A DNA stretch of 64,000 nt, from the NCBI GenBank assembly GCA_016109435.1, contig JAEILR010000007.1, positions 62,001-126,000 of the forward strand, written 5' to 3'. Below, piece after piece: positions 25,966-34,695 of the stretch (positions within the stretch are counted from its first letter, which is position 1; every line of letters begins with the position of its first letter). This DNA comes from Methanomassiliicoccus sp. GTDB lineage: Archaea; Thermoplasmatota; Thermoplasmata; Methanomassiliicoccales; Methanomassiliicoccaceae. The translations under genes and the position numbers were made by a program. Under the pieces are notes generated by a model. It made no database searches and was not told where the DNA came from. It saw only the letters and a list, made by a program, of their open reading frames with translations.

Positions 25966-26634
25966 CTATTTGTTCAGTTCCGGAGAGCCAGCCAATATTT
26001 CATTTATGATCCTTCTTTCTGCCTTCCTCAGATGCTCGATGAGGGTCGGTTTGCTGATGCTCACCTTCTCCGCCAATTTTTCACTGCTGATCATCCTGGG
26101 GACGTCGTAGTAGCCATGCTTGTAGGCGGCGGCCATTACTTCCCGCTGCTTATCGGTCAGCAAGGTAAGGAGGTCCTTCTTCTCGTAGGTCGACTGTTTG
26201 AAGGTCATCTTGACAACCTTACCTATGTGGGCTTTCACCACTTCAACGAACCTCGCCATGTCCCTCTGACTGCTGATAAAGCTGACAATGATCCGGTCTT
26301 CAGATATCAGGCTGGGGGCAGTGTAGATGAGGTTTAGCTCCAAGCCCTTGAACCTTTCATTGGCCTCATCCGATTCGTGTCCCAGAACCAAGCAAATATG
26401 TTTGTCGCCCTCTGACCTGATCACACTGAGGATGTCCATGTTGCCGATGGAAGTAAGCTCATCGATCGAAACACCCTCCTTCAGGATGCACTCGATAAGA
26501 TCGACATATAGCCCTTTCTCGTGGTCCATCTTCAGGACCTCTAGGACCTCGTAGGAGTGGATGTGAGTGAACAGCGACCGTTGAGCTTCTCTAGTGGTCT
26601 CATAGGGTTCTATCTCGACGATCACTTTCCGCAT
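25966..26634 (-). CDS. Bat-type helix-turn-helix regulator (HTH_10), copy 1
   Basis: A 222-residue regulator. The N-terminal 150 residues form a predicted alpha/beta sensing domain (EIEPYETTREAQRSL... SIGNMDILSVIRSEGDKHICLV). The C-terminus is the HTH_10 domain of bacterio-opsin-activator-like proteins (LTDKQREVMAAAYKHGYYD, then ISSEKLAEKVSISKPTLIEHLRKAERRI). I chose the ATG at 26634 over 26640 because it aligns with the start of the paralogue at 29706 and makes the distance to a shared upstream word identical (see findings). It is divergent from a DUF4386-type membrane protein. The ligand is unknown. Confidence 0.87.
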   Translation of the reverse strand: MRKVIVEIEPYETTREAQRSLFTHIHSYEVLEVLKMDHEKGLYVDLIECILKEGVSIDELTSIGNMDILSVIRSEGDKHICLVLGHESDEANERFKGLELNLIYTAPSLISEDRIIVSFISSQRDMARFVEVVKAHIGKVVKMTFKQSTYEKKDLLTLLTDKQREVMAAAYKHGYYDVPRMISSEKLAEKVSISKPTLIEHLRKAERRIINEILAGSPELNK

Positions 26635-26663
26635 CGGCATATGGGCATGATGATGGTAAATAG

Positions 26664-26671
26664 TATATATA
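26664..26671. promoter_or_regulatory. Symmetric TATATATA element between divergent genes
   Basis: TATATATA is self-complementary and sits between the regulator (start 26634, minus) and the membrane protein gene (start 26750, plus), so it may serve both. For the right-hand gene it predicts transcription starting near 26693, at the shared ATGGCTCAA word. Confidence 0.5.
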
Positions 26672-26684
26672 GTGCCATATATGA

Positions 26685-26693
26685 ATGGCTCAA
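26685..26693 (+). promoter_or_regulatory. Shared 9-bp word ATGGCTCAA (operator candidate, copy 1)
   Basis: This word starts exactly 51 bases from the first base of the regulator ATG at 26634. The same word occurs 51 bases from the ATG of the paralogous regulator (29757-29765). Confidence 0.45.
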
Positions 26694-26749
26694 AAACTAA
26701 CTATTTTTCTCACGCTCCGTCATCTCAGGAATATGACCTGAGTGATGAC

Positions 26750-27469
26750 ATGACAGAAAGATGCCACAGAAAGACCGCAGCGATCGTGGGGGCGTTGTTC
26801 ATTATTGCCACCGCAGCTTCCTTGGCAAGCGCGCCCTTCTTAGGGTCGGCCCTTGAGGGTTCCGATTATATCCTCAGGCTGTCCGCTACCGGGAACAATA
26901 TGGTGATAGCATCAGTGCTCGAGATCATCCTGGCCATCTCAGTGGTCGCCATCGGGGTTCTAATGCTGCCTATCCTCAGAAAACGTGTCGATGGCCTCGG
27001 AACGGCATATGCTGGGATTAGGCTTGTGGAAGCGATCTTCATCGTCGCCAGCGCAGTTTCTCTCCTTTATATGCTGTCTGCAGGGCAGGACTATGCAGCT
27101 GGACGACTGGATGAAACAAGAGCCTTATCCATGGGCGCGTCTTTGATCTCGTTACGCGAATGGTCTCTGATATTCGGGACGCTGATATTCCTGGGGATTG
27201 GAGGACTGACACTAAACTACGGACTCTATCGATCAAAGCTAGTGCCACGGTGGTTATCAACGTGGGGCATAGTGGGAGGTGTTTGCATCCTGATATATGG
27301 AGCAATGGGGGTGTTTGGTACCGACACAAGCTCGTTTGACGCCACCACTCTCTTGGCTCTTCCGATCGCGGTCCAGGAGATGGTGTTCGCATCATGGCTC
27401 ATCGTCAAGGGTTTCGACACCCCAACTAATGTTGATGAGAAGAGAGCTGAGATGCTCAGTCATACATAG
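26750..27469 (+). CDS. DUF4386 family integral membrane protein
   Basis: A 239-residue protein with six or seven predicted transmembrane helices, beginning MTERCHRKTAAIVGALFIIATAASL and matching the DUF4386 pattern (N-terminal RKTA-IVG-LFI, and a central YAGIRLVEAIFIV helix). Function of the family is unknown. The frame opens at a GTG at 26672, but that lies at or before the expected transcription start; the ATG at 26750 gives the family N-terminus. It is divergently paired with a Bat-type regulator and followed by a strong hairpin terminator. Confidence 0.82.
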   Translation: MTERCHRKTAAIVGALFIIATAASLASAPFLGSALEGSDYILRLSATGNNMVIASVLEIILAISVVAIGVLMLPILRKRVDGLGTAYAGIRLVEAIFIVASAVSLLYMLSAGQDYAAGRLDETRALSMGASLISLREWSLIFGTLIFLGIGGLTLNYGLYRSKLVPRWLSTWGIVGGVCILIYGAMGVFGTDTSSFDATTLLALPIAVQEMVFASWLIVKGFDTPTNVDEKRAEMLSHT

Positions 27470-27494
27470 GGGGTGAAACCCCCATCCTTTTTTA
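27469..27494 (+). terminator. Hairpin and T-run terminator after the DUF4386 gene
   Basis: GGGGG, a TGAAA loop and CCCCC (27469-27483) are followed by ATCCTTTTTTAT. The hairpin begins at the last base of the stop codon. Confidence 0.65.
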
Positions 27495-27821
27495 TCAAGT
27501 TGAGGGAAGTTCAGATGGGGCGGCCATATTCAATAGCGCACGAAAAAGGCCCTATTGATCCAAAGTTCGAGATATCTGGATATGGTTTGTGGTAGGATTG
27601 CCCGAAGTCACAACATCATCCTGGCCAGACGGACGATTCCAAGAAATTATTATGCAGGTCTCACAGGCCATCGGGGAAACTCTCTGACCCGACCTTATGG
27701 GGGCAAAAATGAAAAATTTCTAAAAAACGAAAATAGCTCTCCCATTTGTACCTGTTGAAAGCGTCCAATCTGCCAGGACGTATGGACAAAGTGGAATTTG
27801 AACCTCATTCCATCGTAAAGG
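27495..27821. other. Intergenic region without recognisable gene
   Basis: About 330 bases of relatively AT-rich sequence with A-runs near 27705-27735. A 67-codon frame at 27555-27758 lacks a ribosome-binding site and family resemblance. It could be decayed DNA; I see no RNA gene. Confidence 0.4.
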
Positions 27822-28910
27822 CTACCAGCCATTCTCCATCTTTCTGACGAAACCGCGGTAGAACGTCCGGAAGTCGTCACAGTTCATCAGCTCCCTCATG
27901 ATGGCGCTTACATTGGGCCCGTACCTGAGAGGCTTGACTAACATGGCGAGCTCCTCGTTGGTCTTCCATCTCAGCCGATTGAACACATCCAAGAACGTAC
28001 TGTCGGCAAGAGGAGAACGCTCCCATTTCAATTGGTAATCTTCAATATTCCCATGGTTAATCGCGTCTGCGGCCATGCGTCCGGCGGCGAGCGAGTTACG
28101 GATGCCGCCAAAGGTGATCGGATTGGCCTGGCAGGCGGCATCCCCGACAAGGCATGCGCCACCGTCCACGATCTTATCTGGACGGCCAATGGGTATGGCC
28201 CGCCTGTGCGTGTCCACGGCATCCCTCGGCGCCTCGTCAGTTCCTTCGGGAAAGCCCACCTTGGTATGCCTGCCGGAGGGGAACTCCCATCGATACTTAC
28301 CCATGTATCTCTGGTCGAAAGTGAAGTGGAGTTCGTTCTCCATCGGTCTATCGACCAGGTACTGGATCACCCGCATGTAAGTAGATGGCTCGACGTCAAA
28401 AACCATCCTTCTGATGATTGAATGTGCCCCATCCGCGCCGACAAGGTACCTACACGAGAACGCTCCCTCGGAGCTTTCCACGACATAGCCCCCGTTGGTT
28501 CGCCGCGCCCTCGATACCGTTCCGTTCACCATCTCTCCGCCGGATGAGACGAACGGCTTTCGTAAGCACGCTATGAGCTTGCCTCGGTCGATGATCGAGC
28601 CATTGATGTCCGATGAGAGCGTTATCCCGTCTGGCCAGTGCTCCACGGCCTTGGTCACGGCGTTCCTTTGCAGGTCTGCGCGTTCTAAGCCTGCTTCAGC
28701 GAGCCCCCGGCGGCTGATGCCTTCGCCGCACATCTGGTTGTACCTGTTGAATTTACCATCATCCAGTTTTTCTATCATTAGGGCACCGTCGCTCAAATGA
28801 TCGAGATCTAGATGTCCCGCGACCGATGAGCCTCCTGGCCCGCCACCGACCACGATGACGCTATAGTGCTTCACAGCCTCCTCCCGGCAGACGCTCAACG
28901 GTTTCAGCAT
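27822..28910 (-). CDS. FAD-dependent oxidoreductase, geranylgeranyl reductase family
   Basis: A 362-residue flavoprotein. The dinucleotide-binding motif VIVVGGGPGGSSVAGHL is near residues 17-33, the FAD-pyrophosphate motif is DGGACLVGDAACQANPITFGGI in the last third, and the family YNQMCGEGIS segment surrounds a conserved Cys. Members saturate the isoprenoid chains of archaeal lipids or reduce polyprenols. An upstream ATG at 28958 is in frame, but the ATG at 28910 gives a closer family N-terminus. Its location among dehydrogenases rather than lipid genes means the substrate need not be a lipid. Confidence 0.84.
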   Translation of the reverse strand: MLKPLSVCREEAVKHYSVIVVGGGPGGSSVAGHLDLDHLSDGALMIEKLDDGKFNRYNQMCGEGISRRGLAEAGLERADLQRNAVTKAVEHWPDGITLSSDINGSIIDRGKLIACLRKPFVSSGGEMVNGTVSRARRTNGGYVVESSEGAFSCRYLVGADGAHSIIRRMVFDVEPSTYMRVIQYLVDRPMENELHFTFDQRYMGKYRWEFPSGRHTKVGFPEGTDEAPRDAVDTHRRAIPIGRPDKIVDGGACLVGDAACQANPITFGGIRNSLAAGRMAADAINHGNIEDYQLKWERSPLADSTFLDVFNRLRWKTNEELAMLVKPLRYGPNVSAIMRELMNCDDFRTFYRGFVRKMENGW

Positions 28911-29052
28911 GATTCTTGATGGTAAAATGTTTCGCTCCCGCACTTTATTAAGTTGCATCGGGATAGAAAAGATGGTTGGTCTGCCCGGACCCGTTACCCG
29001 TTCAGCCAGTAAACTGAAAATCTAAAGTCATCCTAGCATTTCTTTCCCGGAG

Positions 29053-29706
29053 TCATTGGTACCCCGTCATCACCTCCCGGAGTATCCGACCCTCGGCCTT
29101 CCTCATGTGCTGCAACAGGGTGGGCTTGCTAATATTGACCTTATGGCTTAGTGCTTTGCTGCTGATCCTTTTAGGATATTCATAGTAGCCGTTCTTGAAT
29201 GCTGCCACCATCACATCTCTCTGTTTTTCGGTCAGAACATTGAGTATGTCAGCCTTATGGTATGCGGCCCTCCGGAAGCTCATCTTCCGTATCGTGCCGA
29301 CGTTCTTCATCATATCAACAAAATTCGACAGGTTCTCCTGCTCTCCCATCATGCTGATTATGAACTTTTCAGGTGAGATGATTGTTGGTATCGTGTGGAC
29401 CAGACCCAAGTCGGAATCCTGGAACTGTCCCTTGGACCCTTCAGGCTCCGTGTATCTGATGAGGCAAGTATGCTTGCTGTCGACAGACTTCAGAACGCTC
29501 AGGATCTCCATGTTGCCTACTGTACTGATGTTGTGGATTGATGCACCCTCTTTCAGAGTGAACTCCATGATCTCGATGCATATGCCTTCCTGGTAGTCCA
29601 TCTTCAGGGTTTCGAGTATTCCGTAGGAACGGACATGGGTGAAGGTCTCGGCCATTTCCTCTTTCACTGTCTCGAAAGGCTCGATCTCCAGGGTGAGCGT
29701 TCTCAT
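29053..29706 (-). CDS. Bat-type helix-turn-helix regulator (HTH_10), copy 2
   Basis: A 217-residue paralogue of the regulator at 25966. The same N-terminal pattern (MRTLTLEIEPFE; STVGNMEILSVLKS) and the same HTH_10 end (LTEKQRDVMVAAFKNGYYE; ISSKALSHKVNISKPTLLQHMRKAEGRI) are visible. The frame continues upstream through the divergent gene, but the ATG at 29706 matches the paralogue's start. It is divergent from the small DUF6326-like membrane protein and two dehydrogenases, which it probably controls. Confidence 0.87.
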   Translation of the reverse strand: MRTLTLEIEPFETVKEEMAETFTHVRSYGILETLKMDYQEGICIEIMEFTLKEGASIHNISTVGNMEILSVLKSVDSKHTCLIRYTEPEGSKGQFQDSDLGLVHTIPTIISPEKFIISMMGEQENLSNFVDMMKNVGTIRKMSFRRAAYHKADILNVLTEKQRDVMVAAFKNGYYEYPKRISSKALSHKVNISKPTLLQHMRKAEGRILREVMTGYQ

Positions 29707-29756
29707 GTGACCATATTCAAAATTACTTTTTCCATTATTTAAACTATAATACATGT

Positions 29757-29765
29757 ATGGCTCAA
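29757..29765 (+). promoter_or_regulatory. Shared 9-bp word ATGGCTCAA (operator candidate, copy 2)
   Basis: The word begins 51 bases from the regulator ATG at 29706, just after an ACTATAATA box (29743-29751) that would drive the rightward genes. Confidence 0.45.
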
Positions 29766-29820
29766 TTTGCTTGTAGTTTTTCGAATATTCAATAATTGGC
29801 GAAGATCGCCGGGTGATAAA

Positions 29821-30321
29821 GTGGAACATGATCGGACGATGCGAACTGGCATATATGAGAAGAAGAACATGAAGGGCCAAGGCGTGAGGTCCGCGCCGGT
29901 CTTTGAGGATCAGAGGATTCCTACGCAGGTCAAGTTGGCGGGACTGTGGGCCACGGTGATGTTCATGTACATCTACGTGGATATTATAGGATTCTACCAA
30001 CCGGGATTGATCGAGGGGATACTGGCAGGTAGAGTGTGGGTTTTCGAGATCACCGGAACCTGGATGCTGTTGAGCTTGATGCTGATGACGGCCCCGATCA
30101 TAATGGTCCTCCTGTCCCTGGCGCTGCCGGCGAAGCCAAACCGGTATGCGAACATCGGCCTGGGAGTTTTCCTTGTTCTGCTCGCGCTTGGGATGGCAAT
30201 GGGGGAGATCAATGCCTATTATCTGTACGGTTCGGCCGTGGAGATCGTTCTTCTGTCCCTGATCGTATGGGTAGCGTGGAAGTGGCCTCGGGCCTCCCCA
30301 TGCGCGACGGCAGGGAACTGA
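29821..30321 (+). CDS. Small integral membrane protein (DUF6326-like)
   Basis: A 166-residue protein with four predicted helices (about 45-65, 85-105, 115-132 and 140-155) after a charged N-terminus. The motif KLAGLWATVMFMYIYVDIIGFYQPG resembles the DUF6326 family, whose function is unknown. The GTG at 29821 follows GGTGAT with a short spacer; an ATG at 29839 is possible but lacks such a site. It lies between the divergent Bat-type regulator and the dehydrogenase at 30361, 39 bases from the latter, probably in one transcript. Confidence 0.75.
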   Translation: MEHDRTMRTGIYEKKNMKGQGVRSAPVFEDQRIPTQVKLAGLWATVMFMYIYVDIIGFYQPGLIEGILAGRVWVFEITGTWMLLSLMLMTAPIIMVLLSLALPAKPNRYANIGLGVFLVLLALGMAMGEINAYYLYGSAVEIVLLSLIVWVAWKWPRASPCATAGN

Positions 30322-30360
30322 GATGGCTTCGACCATGAGATCGGAAACGAGGGGGCTTTC

Positions 30361-31278
30361 ATGAAAGCCATCGTGGTTACCGGTAGCGGACCGCCAGAGG
30401 TTCTGGAGCTGAGGGAAGTGGAGAAACCGTCCCCCCGTGACAACGAGATGCTCGTCAGGGTCCACGCTTCGACGGTGACCTTCGGGGATGCCATCTCAAG
30501 GAGGATGCCCAGAATAGTAATGGGCCCGATGACAGCCCTTATGGGCTACAAGCTGAAGAGGATCGCTGGCCATGAGCTTGCAGGGATCGTTGAGGCCGTG
30601 GGCAAGGATATCAGGTCGTTCCGGGAGGGAGACCGTGTCTTCGGGACGACAACTGGATTGAGGTTCGGCGCAAACGCTGAATTTGTCTGCATACCCGAGA
30701 GGGGAAGGAATATGGTGGGCATGAAACCATCCAACATATCCTTCAGAGAGGCGGCCGCCATTCCCATCGGGGGGATGACCGCCCTGCAGATACTCCGGTC
30801 GGGGCGCATCAAGGAGGGAGATAAGGTGCTCATCTACGGTGCGTCCGGTTCCGTGGGCACCTATGCGGTGCAGCTGGCGAAGTACTTCGGGGCTCATGTG
30901 GTGGGGGTCTGCAGTGGTAAGAATCTCAATCTTGTGGGGTCCATCGGAGCGGATGAGGTGATAGATTACACCAAAAAAGATTTCATAAAGACCGGTGAAA
31001 CCTATGACATCATCTTCGATACCGTTCGTAAGCTCAAGAGATCGGGATGCAAGAGGTCCCTGGGGAAGGACGGTATCTTCCTATCGACATGGGCCCTCAC
31101 AAAGGAATCGAACGACGACCTCAACTTTCTAAAGGAGCTCGCGGGAGCAGGAAAGATACGACCGATCATCGATAGAACTTATCCGTTGGACGGTGTGGTG
31201 GAGGCCCACAGGTATGTCGACCAAGGTCACAAAAGAGGCAATGTGGTTATAGCAGTGGTAGGTGATTATAATGTCTAA
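30361..31278 (+). CDS. Medium-chain dehydrogenase/reductase, zinc-independent (copy 2)
   Basis: A 305-residue MDR protein. The GroES-like domain contains GHELAGIVEAVG (about 62-73). The cofactor loop is YGASGSVGTYAVQLAKYFGAHVVGV at about 160-184. Zinc-ligand cysteines of classical alcohol dehydrogenases are missing, so NADPH-dependent enone or quinone reduction is likely. It is more distant from the other two copies than they are from each other. Its stop is 14 bases before the next dehydrogenase, making a probable operon with 29821 and 31293. Confidence 0.87.
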   Translation: MKAIVVTGSGPPEVLELREVEKPSPRDNEMLVRVHASTVTFGDAISRRMPRIVMGPMTALMGYKLKRIAGHELAGIVEAVGKDIRSFREGDRVFGTTTGLRFGANAEFVCIPERGRNMVGMKPSNISFREAAAIPIGGMTALQILRSGRIKEGDKVLIYGASGSVGTYAVQLAKYFGAHVVGVCSGKNLNLVGSIGADEVIDYTKKDFIKTGETYDIIFDTVRKLKRSGCKRSLGKDGIFLSTWALTKESNDDLNFLKELAGAGKIRPIIDRTYPLDGVVEAHRYVDQGHKRGNVVIAVVGDYNV

Positions 31279-31292
31279 TTTACCAACGTACC

Positions 31293-32276
31293 ATGAAAGC
31301 TATCGTATGCGACAGATACGGCCGGCCCGACACTCTCCGGATCGAGGATGTGGAGAGGCCGGTCCCCCTGGACGACCAGGTACTGGTTAGGGTCCATACT
31401 TCGTCGCTCAACGCGGCCGATGCTGAGATACTGAGCGGTGCATTCTCGGCCAGGATCAGCGGTCCATTAAAACCACGCCACAGGATACCTGGATCGGATG
31501 TCGGAGGGCGGGTCGAGGAGGTAGGAAAGAACGTCAAGCAATTCAAAAAAGGCGATGCGGTCTTCGGAGACCTGTTCACGTACGGCTTCGGCGCTTTTGC
31601 AGAGTATGTGGCCGTACCTGAACACGCGCTGATGAAGAAACCGGATAGCATTTCCTTCAAAGATGCCGCCACCCTCCCCCAGGCGGCCAAGATCGCCCTT
31701 CAGGGTTTACGCGGAAAACGACCTCTCATGAAGGGGCAAAAGGTACTGGTGAACGGGGCGGGCGGAGGGATGGGCACGTTCGCCGTGCAGATCGCCAAAT
31801 ATTACGGGGCAGAAGTTACGGGGGTGGACAGCGCTAGGAAGCTCGGTATGCTTCGCGCCGTCGGCGCCGATCATGTCATCGATTTCGCTCAGGAGGATTG
31901 CACAAGAGGCGAGGAGAGATATGATCTCATCCTAGACACGGCCTCTCAGAGGTCTATCTTCGATTACAGGCGCGTCATGGCACCCCACGGCATCTTCGTG
32001 CTGGTGGGCGGCTCGAGATATGCCATATTCCAGGCGATGCTCTTGGGGCCATTGGTTTCCGTTGCCAGCAGGAAGAAGATGGGCATCAACCCGATGAAAG
32101 TGGACAACAAGAGGGACCTGAAGTTCCTGCTCGAGCTGATCGAAAAGGGAAAGCTCCAGCCGGTCATCGACAGATGCATCTCCCTCGAGGAGGTTCCGGA
32201 GGCCCTTATGGATCTGTCAAAAGGACTCGTCAATGGCAAAGTGGTTATAGAAATCCAACATGGTGGCGTTATCTGA
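31293..32276 (+). CDS. Medium-chain dehydrogenase/reductase, zinc-independent (copy 3)
   Basis: A 327-residue MDR protein closely resembling the one at 24944: both share the KILG/RIPGSD-type segment, PQAxxxALQGLRxK, NGAGGGxGTFAVQ and ADHVID. The cofactor loop is at about 151-175. Catalytic zinc ligands are absent. Last gene of the presumed unit with the DUF6326-like protein and copy 2. Copies 1 and 3 may be an ancient duplication of the whole regulator-dehydrogenase module. Confidence 0.87.
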   Translation: MKAIVCDRYGRPDTLRIEDVERPVPLDDQVLVRVHTSSLNAADAEILSGAFSARISGPLKPRHRIPGSDVGGRVEEVGKNVKQFKKGDAVFGDLFTYGFGAFAEYVAVPEHALMKKPDSISFKDAATLPQAAKIALQGLRGKRPLMKGQKVLVNGAGGGMGTFAVQIAKYYGAEVTGVDSARKLGMLRAVGADHVIDFAQEDCTRGEERYDLILDTASQRSIFDYRRVMAPHGIFVLVGGSRYAIFQAMLLGPLVSVASRKKMGINPMKVDNKRDLKFLLELIEKGKLQPVIDRCISLEEVPEALMDLSKGLVNGKVVIEIQHGGVI

Positions 32277-32388
32277 ATGGCCATCAGTGTGGACTCGGTA
32301 TGCACAAAGAATAATAGACTCCTTTCTCAGGAAATCAAATTTTCAGATAAGAAAAAGATCGTAACTCCTGGAAAAAAGTTGAAGTGAA

Positions 32389-32466
32389 TGGTGGGTCTGC
32401 CCGAATTTGAATCGGGGTCTAAGGCTCCCAAAGCCCCAAGGATGGACCAAGCTACCCCACAGACCC
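32389..32466 (-). tRNA. tRNA-Pro (TGG)
   Basis: Acceptor GGGTCTG/CAGACCC with discriminator A and encoded CCA at 32389-32391. The anticodon loop TTTGGGA gives TGG. The T-arm reads CCCGATTCAAATTCGGG. There is no intron. Confidence 0.94.
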
Positions 32467-32581
32467 GTGGACCGGTGTAAGGCGACCCCATCAATAAAAC
32501 TTCCCTCGGCACCGGAAACGCCCCAGTCCCGCTGATAACCTGCCAGGAAAGGCTTTAAGACCCCTAGCTCATGAAGTCCGG

Positions 32582-33742
32582 ATGAGAGGGGCGGGCGTCA
32601 TCGCTGCGGTGGTCATAATGGTGGTCATCCTGATAGGGGCCGGCTTCTACGCCCTGGTCATCGCCGATGACGCCGGCGGCTCGGTCGGTTTCCAGAGCAA
32701 CGAGCTCGTAGAACCGCTGACGCCCATGGCCAAGCTGCCGAACACCACCATCCCTGGCGAACTGACACAAGCCCCCATCGCCGCCGGGAACATGAACCTC
32801 TACTGGAACATCACCGAGGACATCTACGCCGGATACGGGGGTGCGTTGCAGCTCAAGATCGAGAACCGGAACCCTGGCTCGATGTTCGTGTACTCGTTCG
32901 GGCTGAGGTGGGTGGACGGCGAAACGTACCAACGGAACTGCAGCGTGACCATCGCCAGCGGCCAAAGCGGATCCCTCGGCCTTCTCATCTTCGGCGCCCC
33001 GGAGGCGGGCAACAGGCAGTACCAGATCATCGTGGGGGCGGCCGTTTCCAATGCCGGGGAGACCCTGTGGTACGATTCCGGGTCCATGCCCAGCACTCCC
33101 AACAGCGTCCGCGTGCAGGCGCTGACATCATCCTACGGGGCGAACACCAGCTACAATCACCGGGAGTACTATAATCGGGTGAATGAACGGATCGACCAGA
33201 AGGCCGTGGACACGGTGGTCGAGGACATCCAGAAGAGGTTCCCCGGAGGGTACAACCTGCTCCAGGTGGCCGAGGCGTTCGAGTGGACCAAGAACAACAT
33301 CGCCTACCAGGCCGAGGCTTCCGGCGACTACTGGCAGTCGACCGGGGAGACCATGGGGATGAGGAGCGGTGACTGCGAGGACCACGCCCTCGTCATCAGC
33401 AGCATCATCGACGGGCTGGGAGGGAGCGCCAGGGTTAACATCATTCGCGAGCACGCCTTCCCCACCGTGTTCATCGGGACCACCGAGAGCGACCTTCTGA
33501 AGGCGGAACGGTCCATCGCCTCCTATTACGGGATGGAGGTCTCGGAGTACCGGATGAGCTACCTGATCGACGAGCATGGCTATTGGATGGTCATCGATAC
33601 CACCGGGTTCCCCTATGCCGGGGGATTGCCGGCGAAGTCCGAGCCGACCACTGCGGACGGGGGCTGGACCGTGCTCTCCGAGTACCTCGTATGCATCGAT
33701 GTGACCGGGAAGACGTCCACCAGCTTGCTTGGGATGTTCTAG
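32582..33742 (+). CDS. Membrane-anchored extracellular transglutaminase-like protein
   Basis: A 386-residue protein with an N-terminal signal anchor (about 5-28) and an external beta-rich domain at about 65-175. A transglutaminase-like core has Cys265 in RSGDCEDHALV, His291 in EHAFPTVF and Asp339 in WMVIDTT, the spacing of the catalytic triad. Members act as proteases, amidases or cross-linkers on cell-surface proteins; an exact role cannot be assigned. The gene ends four bases into the convergent epimerase gene. Confidence 0.82.
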   Translation: MRGAGVIAAVVIMVVILIGAGFYALVIADDAGGSVGFQSNELVEPLTPMAKLPNTTIPGELTQAPIAAGNMNLYWNITEDIYAGYGGALQLKIENRNPGSMFVYSFGLRWVDGETYQRNCSVTIASGQSGSLGLLIFGAPEAGNRQYQIIVGAAVSNAGETLWYDSGSMPSTPNSVRVQALTSSYGANTSYNHREYYNRVNERIDQKAVDTVVEDIQKRFPGGYNLLQVAEAFEWTKNNIAYQAEASGDYWQSTGETMGMRSGDCEDHALVISSIIDGLGGSARVNIIREHAFPTVFIGTTESDLLKAERSIASYYGMEVSEYRMSYLIDEHGYWMVIDTTGFPYAGGLPAKSEPTTADGGWTVLSEYLVCIDVTGKTSTSLLGMF

Positions 33743-34695
33743 GCCAGGATCTCCTGCACCGCCCGGCGGATCGCTTCCCTGCTGCCCAGCTTCGGTTCCC
33801 AGCCTCGAGCTTCCAGCTTGTCCACCGCCAGCAGCATCTTCTTGACGTCCCCGACCCAGCCCCTGCCGCCCTTGACCCCCCCGGTCCACCGGTACTCCAC
33901 GTCCGGCAGGCGCATCTCCTCGACCACGATGTCGGCGATGTCCTTGACCGTCATCCAGTCCCGGGAGCCGATATTGTAGATCTCCACCTGCTCCCTGGCC
34001 CCCTCGGCCCCGGCCACCATGCCGCTGACGCAGTCTTTGACGTGGACGTAAGATTTGATGGTGCCCGGCTCGGCCCCCAGGATCTCCAGGTGGTGGGGGT
34101 CCTCGCGCAGCTTGCGGATGAAGTCATGGAGCACGTTGTGCGTCGACCTCGTGCCCACCACGTTGGCGAATCGGTAGATCACAGCGTTCTGGTCGAAGGT
34201 GTGACAGTACGACGAAATGAGAGCCTCGCACGCCAGCTTGGACGCTCCGTACACCGAGATCGGCAGCAGCGGTCCGTAGTCCTCGGGGGTGGGCATGACC
34301 TCCGTCTCCCCGTACACCGTGGAAGTGGACGGGAACAGGATGTCCTTCACCCCGCTGTCCTTGCCCGCTTCCAGAAGCCGGTAGGTGACCTCGATGTTCT
34401 GCTCGAAATGAATGTGGGTGTTCTTCGCCCCCAGCCTAACGTCGGGGTTGGCGGCGAGGTGGCACACGACCTCGATGCCGTCGAGCGCCCGGGCGAGGTC
34501 CATGGTGAGGAGGTCCCCCTCCACGAACGTGAAGCGCTCGTTGCTGAGCATGCCGGACATGAACTCCCGCTTTCCGGCCGAGAGATTGTCCACCCCTACT
34601 ACCTCATTGCCCCGCGCCAGCAGCTCGTCCGCCAGGTGACTGGCGATGAACCCGGCGCAACCGGTGACCATGATCCTTCTACCTTTGAGCTTCAT
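33739..34695 (-). CDS. NAD-dependent epimerase/dehydratase (UDP-glucose 4-epimerase-like)
   Basis: A 318-residue extended short-chain dehydrogenase. The NAD loop is VTGCAGFIASHLADELL (about 10-26). The catalytic site has Ser/Thr in PSTSTVYGE and YxxxK in YGASKLACE. It probably interconverts UDP-sugars for surface glycans or protein glycosylation. The start lies inside the end of rdgB (17-base overlap); an internal ATG at 34671 could also serve. Substrate identity is not visible. Confidence 0.88.
   Translation of the reverse strand: MKLKGRRIMVTGCAGFIASHLADELLARGNEVVGVDNLSAGKREFMSGMLSNERFTFVEGDLLTMDLARALDGIEVVCHLAANPDVRLGAKNTHIHFEQNIEVTYRLLEAGKDSGVKDILFPSTSTVYGETEVMPTPEDYGPLLPISVYGASKLACEALISSYCHTFDQNAVIYRFANVVGTRSTHNVLHDFIRKLREDPHHLEILGAEPGTIKSYVHVKDCVSGMVAGAEGAREQVEIYNIGSRDWMTVKDIADIVVEEMRLPDVEYRWTGGVKGGRGWVGDVKKMLLAVDKLEARGWEPKLGSREAIRRAVQEILA

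Noticed and set aside
26672-26749. GTG start for the DUF4386 gene
   Set aside because: It lies at the TATA box edge, before the expected transcription start, and adds residues not typical of the family.
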